Shown: piece by piece, positions 36,105 to 43,989 of the stretch
Position numbering within the stretch: the first letter of the stretch is position 1
Layout: each line of letters begins with the position of its first letter
DNA from: Sphingomonas sp.
Lineage (GTDB): Bacteria; Pseudomonadota; Alphaproteobacteria; Sphingomonadales; Sphingomonadaceae
Length of the DNA stretch: 47,683 nucleotides
Reading direction: 5' to 3'
NCBI RefSeq assembly: GCF_026460985.1
Contig: NZ_JAPKNM010000037.1
Location: 1 to 47,683 of the forward strand
The notes under the pieces: model-generated
Databases searched by the model: none
Seen by the model: only the letters and a program-made list of their open reading frames with translations
Told to the model about the DNA's origin: nothing
Translations under genes and position numbers: made by a program

Positions 36105-36823
36105 GGCCGCACCTGTTCCTGCGTCTCGGCATGGTCGCCATGCTCTGTTCGCCCGCCGCTGCGCAGGCCGCAGTGCCCGGAATGGCCACGCCCGGGATCG
36201 GCACCGACGCGGTGCGTACCATGTTGATCCTCACCATGCTCGCGGTGGTGCCGGCGATCCTCATCAGCATGACCAGCTTCATCCGGATCGTGGTGGTGCT
36301 CTCGATGGTGCGCCATGCCTTCGGAATGCCCGAGACGCCGCCCAATCCGGTGCTGGTGAGCCTCGCATTGTTCCTGACCGCGTTCACGATGTCGCCGACC
36401 TTTTCCGCCATGAACGCGAACGCGCTCCAGCCGCTGATGGCGGGCAAGATCCCGGTCGAGCAGGCGATGGCGCGCGGCAGCGGCCCGCTGCGCGATTTCA
36501 TGCTGGCGCAGACGCGCGATTCGGACATTGAGGCGATCTACGCGATCGCGAAGACGCCCGTTCCCGATCGCCCCGAGCAGGTCGAGATATTGAAGCTCGC
36601 CCCGGCGTTCATCCTGAACGAGCTGCGCGTGGCCTTCACGATTGGCTTCGTCATCCTGCTGCCGTTCCTGCTGATCGACCTGGTCGTCGCGAGCATTCTG
36701 CTGGCGCTCGGCATGATGATGGTGCCGCCCGCCACGATCTCGCTTCCGATCAAGATACTGATGTTCGTGCTGATCGACGGCTGGGGGCTGATCCTGCAGG
36801 GCGTGCTCGGCAGCTTTCGATGA
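36101..36823 (+). CDS. fliP: export gate protein FliP
   Basis: Core of the export channel, 240 aa with a signal-like N-terminus (LFLRLGMVAMLCSPAAAQA). Highly conserved blocks: LTMLAVVPAILISMTSFIRIVVVLSMVRHAFGMPETPPNPVLVSLALFLT, FILNELRVAFTIGFVILLPFLLIDLVVASILLALGMMMVPPATISLPIKILMFVLIDGW. Nothing is missing, so secretion competence is expected. ATG 36101 overlaps the fliO stop. Confidence 0.95.
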   Translation: MRPHLFLRLGMVAMLCSPAAAQAAVPGMATPGIGTDAVRTMLILTMLAVVPAILISMTSFIRIVVVLSMVRHAFGMPETPPNPVLVSLALFLTAFTMSPTFSAMNANALQPLMAGKIPVEQAMARGSGPLRDFMLAQTRDSDIEAIYAIAKTPVPDRPEQVEILKLAPAFILNELRVAFTIGFVILLPFLLIDLVVASILLALGMMMVPPATISLPIKILMFVLIDGWGLILQGVLGSFR

Positions 36824-37560
36824 GGCGTCCGGCTCGGACAGGCCTGGATCTCGTCCTGGTGCCGCCGCGCGTCGAGGCGTCGCTGTGGCGCCGCCTGCGC
36901 TACGAGCAGGAGCTTCGCTGCCGCGAGCAGATCTTCACGCGCTACCAGAATCTCGCGCGCGCGATCGCGGCGCGGCAACTGCGTGCGCGCCCGCGCAACG
37001 GCGTCGAGCTGCCCGACATCGAACAATTCGCCTATGCCGGCCTGCTCGTCGCGATCGATCGGTTCGATCCGCTGCGCGGCATTCCGTTTCCCGCCTTCGC
37101 GCGGCGGCGCATCCTGGGGAGCATCTTCGACGGCGCATCGAAGATGAACGAGGTCGACGCGCAATATAGCTATCGCCGCCGGCTGGAAGCGGAACGCGCC
37201 CGCTCGCTCGCGGCGGCCGCGGAGCAGGGCGACGATCCGCTGCGCGCGCTTGCGGCGCTGGCGAGCGGGCTGGCGCTCGGGCTCGTCCTTGCCGAGACGC
37301 ATCTCGTCGCTACCGAGGATGGGCGCGACCATCGCCCCGGCGCCTATGAGACGCTCGCCTGGCGCGAGTTCCAGGCGCGGCTGGCCGCGGATATCGCGCA
37401 CCTGCCCGACCGCGAGGCAGCGATCATTCGCCAGCATTACGAGAATGGTGTTAGCTTCACCCGCATCGCCGAGCTGCTCGGCTTGTCCAAGGGCCGGGTT
37501 TCGCAACTTCACGCCAAGGCGCTCGCGACATTGCGGAAGCGTCTGGGCCAAAGACGATAG
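36820..37560 (+). CDS. fliA: FliA-like sigma-70 family factor
   Basis: Sigma factor of the flagellar/FliA type, 246 aa (E. coli FliA 239). Region 2: YQNLARAIAARQL, DIEQFAYAGLLVAIDRFDPLRGIPFPAFARRRILGSIFDGASK. Region 4: AWREFQARLAADIAHLPDREAAIIRQHYENGVSFTRIAELLGLSKGRVSQLHAKALATLRKRL. The fliP stop overlaps its ATG by four bases. FliA-type promoters precede both the operon (23252) and the RHS gene (43915), so this factor probably drives its own locus. No FlgM-like anti-sigma factor is recognised; the two genes after it are candidates. Confidence 0.87.
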   Translation: MRRPARTGLDLVLVPPRVEASLWRRLRYEQELRCREQIFTRYQNLARAIAARQLRARPRNGVELPDIEQFAYAGLLVAIDRFDPLRGIPFPAFARRRILGSIFDGASKMNEVDAQYSYRRRLEAERARSLAAAAEQGDDPLRALAALASGLALGLVLAETHLVATEDGRDHRPGAYETLAWREFQARLAADIAHLPDREAAIIRQHYENGVSFTRIAELLGLSKGRVSQLHAKALATLRKRLGQRR

Positions 37561-37572
37561 GATCGGACGGTC

Positions 37573-38127
37573 ATGACTCTGTGCAGTGATGAGGAAATCG
37601 GGCAGTTGCTCTCCGCGATGGGGTCGAATGCGCCCGACGAACTCGCTTTGGCGGAGCGGCTGATCGAGGCCTATCCCGAGGATGCCAGGCTGCACTTCCT
37701 GCGCGGCTCGATACTCGCGGGGCGCAGCCGGCCGATCGAGGCGCATGCCGCGTTGACCCGCGCCGTGGAACTCGCACCCGATTTCGCCCTGGCGCGCTTC
37801 CAACTCGGATTCTTCGAGCTGACTTCGGGCGAGGCGGTCCGGGCGCTCGCAACCTGGGAGCCGCTGCAGGACCTCCCGGCCGACCATTATCTCGCGCTTT
37901 TCGTCAGCGGATTGCGGCATCTGGTGCAGGACCGTTTCGCCGATGCGATCGCGGCGCTCGAGGCGGGCATCGCCGTCAACGAGGAGAATCTGCCGCTCAA
38001 TCGCGACATGCAGCTGATCATCGACGAGTGCCGCGGCCTCGTCCCCAGCGGGCCCGCGCGCGAAACGGAGACCTCGGCCACTTCCTTCCTGCTCGACCAG
38101 CTCGGCGCGCGGGGAACGACGCATTGA
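37573..38127 (+). CDS. TPR-repeat protein (184 aa)
   Basis: Contains about three tetratricopeptide-like units (LALAERLIEAYPEDARLHFLRGSILAGRSRPIEAHAALTRAVELAPDFALARFQLGFFELTSG, then YLALFVSGLRHLVQDRFADAIAALEAGIAVNEENLPL). No signal peptide, so cytoplasmic. TPR folds are used by secretion chaperones and regulators; its place after the sigma gene fits either a chaperone or an anti-sigma-like control protein. Its stop overlaps the TTG start of the next gene. Confidence 0.82.
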   Translation: MTLCSDEEIGQLLSAMGSNAPDELALAERLIEAYPEDARLHFLRGSILAGRSRPIEAHAALTRAVELAPDFALARFQLGFFELTSGEAVRALATWEPLQDLPADHYLALFVSGLRHLVQDRFADAIAALEAGIAVNEENLPLNRDMQLIIDECRGLVPSGPARETETSATSFLLDQLGARGTTH

Positions 38128-38471
38128 CGCGCATCGGCAATGTCGACCAGGTCTTGCTGCTCCTGCGCGAGCAGTTGGAGCGCACGGGCCGCCGCCGAGG
38201 GGCCGAGCGCCGCGACGGGACGGCGCAGGCGACCGCGGACGTGGCGAAGCCCCTCGAACGCACCCGCGCGCTGGCAGCGCTCGATGGCTTGTCCGAGGCC
38301 GAAGTGCGTCGCGCAGTGGTTCGCGGACTGCTCGTCGATGAGTTCGGCGAAGGGGTTGGCAGCGATCCGGCGTTTCAGGCAGTGATCGACGACGTGTTCC
38401 GCATCATCGGAGACATGCCCGGCGGTCCCGAGCTGCTCGACCGCGCGGTCGCGCAGCTCCGCGAAGGGTGA
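38124..38471 (+). CDS. 115-aa protein of unknown function, end of operon
   Basis: TTG 38124 overlaps the upstream stop by four bases, which is the reason for this start. The protein is charged and helical: VDQVLLLLREQLERTGRRRGAERRDGT, a central SEAEVRRAVVRGLLVDEFGEGVGSDPAFQAVIDDVFRIIGD and an end LLDRAVAQLREG. No family recognised. As last gene of the operon after sigma factor and TPR protein, it could be an anti-sigma factor or export chaperone; this is only a suggestion. It stops 16 bases from the converging TPR gene. Confidence 0.68.
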   Translation: MTRIGNVDQVLLLLREQLERTGRRRGAERRDGTAQATADVAKPLERTRALAALDGLSEAEVRRAVVRGLLVDEFGEGVGSDPAFQAVIDDVFRIIGDMPGGPELLDRAVAQLREG

Positions 38472-38487
38472 TCCCTCCGCACGCGAT

Positions 38488-39624
38488 TCAGCCGAGCCGG
38501 GTTCCCATGCGCGCCAAGGCCTGCGCCACCGTGCGGCCGCTCGCATCGACGGGGGTGTGAAGCGCCTTTTCGAATATCCGCTTGGCCGTATCGGCATCCC
38601 CTGCGCCGGCGGACAGGAGCGTCGCGGCCAGAGCCCCCGAGAAGCATTGACGATCGAGGCGAAGCGCGACTTCGCACCGCTGGCGGGCCTGGTCGAGCTT
38701 TCCTTCGAGCATATCCGTCACGGCGAGCGAACCGTGGGCCTCGGCGAAGCTGTCGTCGAGTGCCAGGCAGGTCTCGAAGCGCTGCTTGCCGGTGGCCGGA
38801 TCACCCGCGAGGACATGCGCCCAGCCTGCGGCGATCCATGAGCCGAGATGCGTGCCGAACAATTCGGCGCCCTTGTCGATCTCGGATGCGGCGCGGCGCT
38901 TGTCGTCGCCCAGCAGCGTGACCAGGCCGTGCCCGATCCAGGCGCGCGGCGATGCCGGGGCGCGGGCGAGGGCCGCGTCGAAGAACCGCTCGGCCTCGAC
39001 CGGGTCGTCGTCGCCGAGCGCGAGCGTGCCGAGAGTCGCCAGTGCATCGGGATGGTCGCCGGCCGCTTCGGCCGCACGGCGCGCGAGATCGATGTCCTCG
39101 ACGTCGATCGCGAGCGTCGACACGGCCGCGCCTAGTCCGCGATGGTCGGGATGGAGCGCGAACAGCCGGCGTGCCTGCGCCGCCGCCGCGTCGAAGTCGC
39201 CTTTGTCATGCAGCAACTGGACGAGCAGTTGCGCAGCCTGCGGGAGCGTTTCCACGGTCGCATCGTCCAGCAGCGCCAGCGCGGCGTCGAACTGCTTCGC
39301 CATCGCCAGCGACCAGGCGCGGTTGAAGCGGATAGCCGGCGCGTCCTCGCCTTGCGCCATCAACTGCGCCAGGCGGTCCGCGGCGACCTGCCAGTCCTGC
39401 CGCCGCATGGCGGAGAGGCCCGCCAGGTGGAGTGCCTGCGGGGGCAGGGCAGCGATCCGCGCATGCCGATCGAGCAATGCCTCGGCATCCTTGAACCGGT
39501 CTTCCGCGAAAGCCGCCTCGGCGGCGTCGGCGATCAGCCGCACATTGTCGGGATCCTGTTCGAGCAGGGCTGCGAGGCGCGCATAGCGGCCGGCCGTTTC
39601 CGATGGGGCAGGGGCTTGGGACAT
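38488..39624 (-). CDS. TPR-repeat protein (378 aa)
   Basis: Last gene of the minus-strand operon fliQ-fliR-flhB-flhA. From ATG 39624, 8 bases after the flhA stop, it encodes about ten helical-hairpin repeats (RFKDAEALLDRHARIAALPPQALHLAGLSAMRRQDWQVAADRLAQL; DPVEAERFFDAALARAPASPRAWIGHGLVTLLGDD). No signal peptide or membrane helix. A cytoplasmic scaffold or chaperone for the export system is plausible from position. The frame is open far upstream inside flhA, but that part is a shadow. Confidence 0.85.
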   Translation of the reverse strand: MSQAPAPSETAGRYARLAALLEQDPDNVRLIADAAEAAFAEDRFKDAEALLDRHARIAALPPQALHLAGLSAMRRQDWQVAADRLAQLMAQGEDAPAIRFNRAWSLAMAKQFDAALALLDDATVETLPQAAQLLVQLLHDKGDFDAAAAQARRLFALHPDHRGLGAAVSTLAIDVEDIDLARRAAEAAGDHPDALATLGTLALGDDDPVEAERFFDAALARAPASPRAWIGHGLVTLLGDDKRRAASEIDKGAELFGTHLGSWIAAGWAHVLAGDPATGKQRFETCLALDDSFAEAHGSLAVTDMLEGKLDQARQRCEVALRLDRQCFSGALAATLLSAGAGDADTAKRIFEKALHTPVDASGRTVAQALARMGTRLG

Positions 39625-39632
39625 GCTTGGGG

Positions 39633-41657
39633 CTATCCTTCCAGGCGTACCACGTCGAACGATTTCAGGCTGATCCGCATCGGGATCTCGCTGACCGACA
39701 GGATCGAGAGTCTCGGGATGCTCCGCCGGGTCAGGATGCGGAGGTGGCGGCGGATTTCCCCACCGCACAACAGCACCGGAGCGCGACCCTGCTTGAACAT
39801 TTCGTCGGCGAGCGGCGAGAGCCTGCGGATGACCTGCTCGGCAAGGCGCGGCTCGACCACCATCGGGCCGCTGCCGGCGTTGGTGCTGATGCTCGCCACG
39901 ATCTGGTTCTCGACGCGGGGGTCGAGGCTGAGCACGGCGAGATCGTCGTGGCGCCCGCGCAGCTGCTGGCAGATCGTGTAGCTGATCCGCTGCCGGACCA
40001 GCTCGGTCAGCTCCGCCGGATCCTTTTGGTTGCGCGCCAGATCGACGAGATGCTCGACGATGAGATCGAGATTGGCGATCGACACGCCTTCGCCGAGCAG
40101 GTTCTGGAGCACCCGCTGCACGTCCGACAGGGTGAGCGTGTTCGGGACCAGCTCCTCGATCAGGCCGGGCTGGCGTGATCGTACGTCGTCGAGCAAAGCG
40201 GCGACCGAGGCGCGAGTGAGCAGGGTGCTGGCCTCGCCGCGGACGATCTCGCCGAAATGCGTGATCATCACCGTCACGGGATCGATGATGGTATAGCCGC
40301 GTTCCCGCGCCGTGGCGCTCTGCTCCGGGTCGATCCAATATGCCGGCAACCCGAATGCCGGGTCGCTGGTCTGAACGCCTCCCAGCGGGGTCTTCTCTCC
40401 CTGCGAGGCGATGGCGAGGACTCCCGCGGCATCGATCCGCGCCGCGCCGTAACGTGCGCCGAAGAGGCGGATCTCATATTCGTCGCTGCCCAGATGGTCG
40501 CCGTCGACCAGCTTGACCGCCGGGAAGGCGATGCCGAATTCCTGCTCGTGCGCTCGCCGCAGGCCGGCGATCCGCTCGAGGATGATCGCCTCCTCGCTGC
40601 GCCAGCTTTGCCCCAGTGCGGCACCGAGGCGGATCTCCAGCGCGGGAACCGGAGCGGTGCCCGCTGCCACATCGGCGGCATCGTCGGCGAGTTCGCGGCC
40701 GGTGGAGGCACGGATGCGGCGAATGCGCCACCATGCGCCGAGCGCGAATATCCCGATCAGCGCGATCGGCCATTTGGGCATGCCTGGCATCAGCAGCAGC
40801 GCGAAGAGCACCGCGGCCACGATCAGCGGGATGCGCGGTTCGGAGGCGAGCTGGCGAAACACCTCGGTGCTGAGCTGCCGGTCGGCGGCCGAGCGGGTGA
40901 CGATGATCCCGGTGGCGATCGAGATGATCAGCGCAGGCAGCTGGGTCGCGATGCCGTCGCCGATGGTGAGCAACGTGAAGCGGTGGAGCGCCTCGCCCCA
41001 TTCCATTCCCATCTGGGTCACGCCGACGATCCAGCCGGCGATGATGTTGATCAGCAGGATGATGATCCCCGCGATTGCGTCGCCCTTCACGAACTTCGAC
41101 GCGCCGTCCATCGCGCCGTAGAAGCTGGCTTCCTTCTCGAGCTCCTCGCGCCGGCGGATCGCCTCCTTTTGGTCGATCAGGCCCATGTTCAGGTCGGCGT
41201 CGATGCTCATCTGCTGGCCTGGCATCGAATCCAGCGTGAAGCGCGCGGCCACTTCGGAAACGCGCTGCGCGCCGCTGGTGACGACGACATATTGGACCAC
41301 GATCAGGATCGCGAAGATGACCAGGCCGACGATGAAATTGCCCTGCACCGCGAACGCGCCGATCGACCCGATCACCTCGCCGGCGTCGCCGCCGGTCAGG
41401 ATCAGGCGCGTGGCGGCCACGTTCAGCGAAAGGCGATAGAGCGTCGCGACCAGCAGCAGCGACGGAAAGGTCGAGAATTCGACGGGCTTGCCGACATAGA
41501 AGGTCAGCAACATGATCGCCAGGCCGAAGCCGAAATTGAGGATGATCGCGAGATCGAGCAGCGCCGGCGGGATCGGCACGAACAGGATCACCAGGATGGC
41601 GATCGTCGCGCTTACCAGCACCAGGTCCTTGTTGTTGCGATAGAGGTTCTGGAGCAT
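39633..41657 (-). CDS. flhA: export gate protein FlhA
   Basis: Nonameric export gate using proton flux, 674 aa (E. coli 692). Eight membrane helices (about 15-320) with the FHIPEP landmarks [71 protein letters not shown] and [22 protein letters not shown]. The cytoplasmic part includes [43 protein letters not shown] and the end [10 protein letters not shown]. ATG 41657 sits 4 bases after the flhB stop. All features look intact. Confidence 0.95.
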   Translation of the reverse strand: [674 protein letters not shown]

Positions 41658-41661
41658 CGGT

Positions 41662-42744
41662 TCAGGCCTGGCCGGGCTGGAGGGTGGCCGCGCGGCGGCG
41701 CAGCTGGATATAGAGGTCGGCGACCGCTTCGAAGTTCGCCGCCGGGATCTCGCTGCCGGTACCGCAGGCGCGATAGAGCGCACGCGCGAGCGCGGGCTTG
41801 GCGAGCACGGGAATGCCGCGCCGGTACGCCTCTTCCTTGAGCGCGAGGGCGAAGCGGTTGCGTCCCTTCGTGGTCACCGTTGGGGCGTCCATCCGGGTCG
41901 GATCGTAGCGCAGGGCGACGGCGAAATGCTGCGGGTTGACTACCAGCATGTCGGAACCGGCGAGCTGGCCCACGCTCTGGCTCGCCGTCACGAATTCCTG
42001 GTGAAGCTTCTTGCGTTTCGAACGGATGCGGGGATCGCCCTCGCGATCCTTCGACTCGCGGGTGATCTCGCGGCGGCTCATCCGCATCTGCTTCGCGAAC
42101 TCGCCGCGCACGAGGATCTGGTCGAGCACGACGAAGGCGAAGGCGATGAGGATGTAGACGAAGATCAAGCGCATCACCGCCTCGCCGATCAGCGCGGGCA
42201 GCCGCTCGGCCTCGCCCGCGGTCACGGCGTAGCGCGACAGCGCGTCGCGGATCAGCAGCCAGGTCGCGACTGCGTACACGGCGGTCTTGAACACCGTCTT
42301 CAGCGTTTCCTTGAGCAGGCGCGCGGAGAAGAGCCGTTTCAGGCCCTTGGCGGGGTTCAAGCGCCCGAAATCGGGCTTGAGCGGGTGGGCGGTGAAGATG
42401 AAGCCGCGAAGCTGCAGGATCTCGAGCAGCACCACGATCGCCAATATGGTCCCGCCGAGCAGCATCAGCGGCTCGAGCACCGCCCAGTAGATGCGGCCGG
42501 GAAGCCCCGCGGCTTGCTCCGGCTCGCCGGCGGCGTCGATCCCGGCCACGAGCGTCTCGCGCGTCAGTTCGCCGAGCTTGTGCGCGAAGCTCTCTCCCGC
42601 GATCCCGAGAAAGGCCGCGAGCCCGAGCAGACCACCCAGGAAGCCGAGCTCGATACTGCGCGCGACCATGCCCTTCTCGCGCGCGCGCCTGAGCTTGAAC
42701 GGCGTCGCGGCCTCGCTCCGGTTCTGTTCCTGCTGTTCCGCCAT
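41662..42744 (-). CDS. flhB: export switch protein FlhB with NPQH cleavage motif
   Basis: Substrate-specificity switch of the gate, 360 aa (E. coli 382). N-terminal QNRSEAATPFKLRRAREKGMVARS, four membrane segments, then the cytoplasmic domain with KDREGDPRIRSKRKKLHQE. The autocleavage site reads N270-P-Q-H (codons 41926-41937) in LVVNPQHFAVALRYD instead of the near-universal NPTH. Asn and Pro, the residues that carry the cleavage, are kept. Separated from fliR by 3 bases. Confidence 0.94.
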   Translation of the reverse strand: MAEQQEQNRSEAATPFKLRRAREKGMVARSIELGFLGGLLGLAAFLGIAGESFAHKLGELTRETLVAGIDAAGEPEQAAGLPGRIYWAVLEPLMLLGGTILAIVVLLEILQLRGFIFTAHPLKPDFGRLNPAKGLKRLFSARLLKETLKTVFKTAVYAVATWLLIRDALSRYAVTAGEAERLPALIGEAVMRLIFVYILIAFAFVVLDQILVRGEFAKQMRMSRREITRESKDREGDPRIRSKRKKLHQEFVTASQSVGQLAGSDMLVVNPQHFAVALRYDPTRMDAPTVTTKGRNRFALALKEEAYRRGIPVLAKPALARALYRACGTGSEIPAANFEAVADLYIQLRRRAATLQPGQA

Positions 42745-42747
42745 GTC

Positions 42748-43500
42748 TCAGCCCAGCCGGGCCATGGTTTCGAGCGCGGTTCGCAACAGCCGCACGAAGA
42801 TCGCGCCCGATACCGCGAAGGCGACGGGCAGCAGCATCAGCGTCGCCAGCGCCTTCACCTGGAAGCCGAGCAGCAGCACGTTCATCTGCGGGAGCGTGCG
42901 CGACAGGAAAGCGACGGCGAGATCGAGCAGGAAGAGGACGAGCAGCACGATTCCGGCGAGCCCGATCGCCAGCAGGAAGGCGGCCCCCATGAAATCGATC
43001 AGCACGCCCGGATCGCGCCCGATCGCCGCGCCGCCGAGCGGCGTCTGCTCGACCGATGCGGCCCAGGCACCCAGCAGGTCGCCTCCGCCGCCGATCGCGA
43101 AGAAAAGTGCCGCGCCGACATAGGCGAAGAGCGTGCCGACAAGCGGCATCTGGGTCCGGGTGGTGGGGTCGACGAGGACGGCAAGCCCGTAACCCGCCTG
43201 GATGTCGATCGCGCGGCCGGCGGTGAGCAATGCGGCGAAGGCGAGCTGGAGCGGGAGCGCCAGCGCGATGCCCAGCATCAATTCGCTGGCCGCGAGGATC
43301 GGCAGGCTTGCATCCGCAACATGATGCCAGGTGGCCTGCGGATTGGCTGCGACGAGCCATCCCGCCAGGCTGATGCTGAGGATCAGGCGCACCATTGCGG
43401 GCACGCGCATCAGCGTGAAAGGCTGGGAGAAGGCAAGCAGCGGCGCAATCCTCAGGCTGAGGAGCAATGTCGCCACCATCTGCCGGCTGAATTCGTCCAT
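42748..43500 (-). CDS. fliR: export gate protein FliR
   Basis: Part of the FliPQR channel, 250 aa (E. coli 261). Six hydrophobic segments with ILRIAPLLAFSQPFTLMRVPAMVRLILSISLAGWLV, ASELMLGIALALPLQLAFAALLTAGRAIDIQAGYGLAVLVDPTT and LAFLSRTLPQMNVLLLGFQVKALATLMLL, all typical FliR. ATG 43500 lies 7 bases after the fliQ stop. Confidence 0.93.
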   Translation of the reverse strand: MDEFSRQMVATLLLSLRIAPLLAFSQPFTLMRVPAMVRLILSISLAGWLVAANPQATWHHVADASLPILAASELMLGIALALPLQLAFAALLTAGRAIDIQAGYGLAVLVDPTTRTQMPLVGTLFAYVGAALFFAIGGGGDLLGAWAASVEQTPLGGAAIGRDPGVLIDFMGAAFLLAIGLAGIVLLVLFLLDLAVAFLSRTLPQMNVLLLGFQVKALATLMLLPVAFAVSGAIFVRLLRTALETMARLG

Positions 43501-43507
43501 CCGGGTC

Positions 43508-43777
43508 TCAGGCGGCCAGGCTCGGGATGGCGAGGAAGAGCCCGCGGGCGAAATCGGTGATGCGCGCGATCATCCAGGGACCCAGGATGATCAGCACCGC
43601 TGCCGCGATCAGCAGCTTGGGGACGTAGCTCAGGGTCATTTCCTGGAGCTGCGTCGCGACCTGGAGAACGCTGATGAGCAGCCCGACGATCAACGTCGTC
43701 GCGAGCACGGGGCCCGCGACGATGATGCAGTTCCACAGCATGTCGTTCATCAAGCCGAGTGCGCGATCTGCTTCCAC
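43508..43777 (-). CDS. fliQ: export gate protein FliQ
   Basis: Small two-helix channel subunit. GTG 43777 gives 89 aa, the usual FliQ length, and has AGGGGG seven bases upstream; ATG at MNDMLWNC is an alternative. Core: [64 protein letters not shown]. First gene of the minus-strand operon, divergent from the RHS gene with 212 bases between. Confidence 0.92.
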   Translation of the reverse strand: MEADRALGLMNDMLWNCIIVAGPVLATTLIVGLLISVLQVATQLQEMTLSYVPKLLIAAAVLIILGPWMIARITDFARGLFLAIPSLAA

Positions 43778-43847
43778 CCGAACAGCCCCCTGGTAGCAAT
43801 ATGGCCGGCGCCCCGAATCCCCCGGTCCGGCCCGTACGAACATAAAC

Positions 43848-43862
43848 GCAGGGCCGGCACCA
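43848..43862 (-). promoter_or_regulatory. weak sigma-54-like site upstream of fliQ
   Basis: On the minus strand TGGTGCCGGCCCTGC carries the invariant GG and GC pairs at the right 10-base spacing. It matches TGGCACG-N4-TTGC only in part. The predicted start lies about 60 bases before fliQ. Sigma-54 drives flagellar genes in many alphaproteobacteria, but a match this loose could be chance. Confidence 0.3.
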
Positions 43863-43914
43863 GCAATGTGAAAAACGGTTCCGCGAGAATTTCTTAGCGA
43901 AATCGATCAAGGCC

Positions 43915-43941
43915 TAAACAAATCCCGATTTCCCCCGATCA
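43915..43941 (+). promoter_or_regulatory. FliA-type (sigma-28-like) promoter upstream of the RHS gene
   Basis: TAAA (43915-43918), exactly 15 bases, CCCGATCA (43934-43941); consensus TAAA-N15-GCCGATAA, so the -35 core and spacing are perfect and 6 of 8 bases match at -10. Predicted transcript start near 43948, about 42 bases before the RHS start codon. Confidence 0.65.
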
Positions 43942-43951
43942 GACCTGCGAA

Positions 43952-43969
43952 AAGGGGCCGCCGCCCCTT
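43952..43969 (+). other. hairpin at predicted 5' end of the RHS transcript
   Basis: AAGGGGC-CGCC-GCCCCTT is a perfect 7-bp stem with a 4-base loop, beginning a few bases after the predicted transcription start. It has no U-run and lies before the gene, so it is more likely an mRNA-stabilising 5' structure than a terminator. Confidence 0.6.
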
Positions 43970-43989
43970 CGTTTCGGATGGGTGGGACG

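Noticed and set aside
39625..40338. upstream extension of the 378-aa TPR protein
   Set aside because: It runs antiparallel in frame inside flhA coding sequence and has Arg/Pro-rich shadow composition.
23475..43777. classic pathogenicity-type injectisome
   Set aside because: Genes for rod, P ring, L ring, hook and FliF-type MS ring are flagellar, and no secretin, needle or translocon gene is present.
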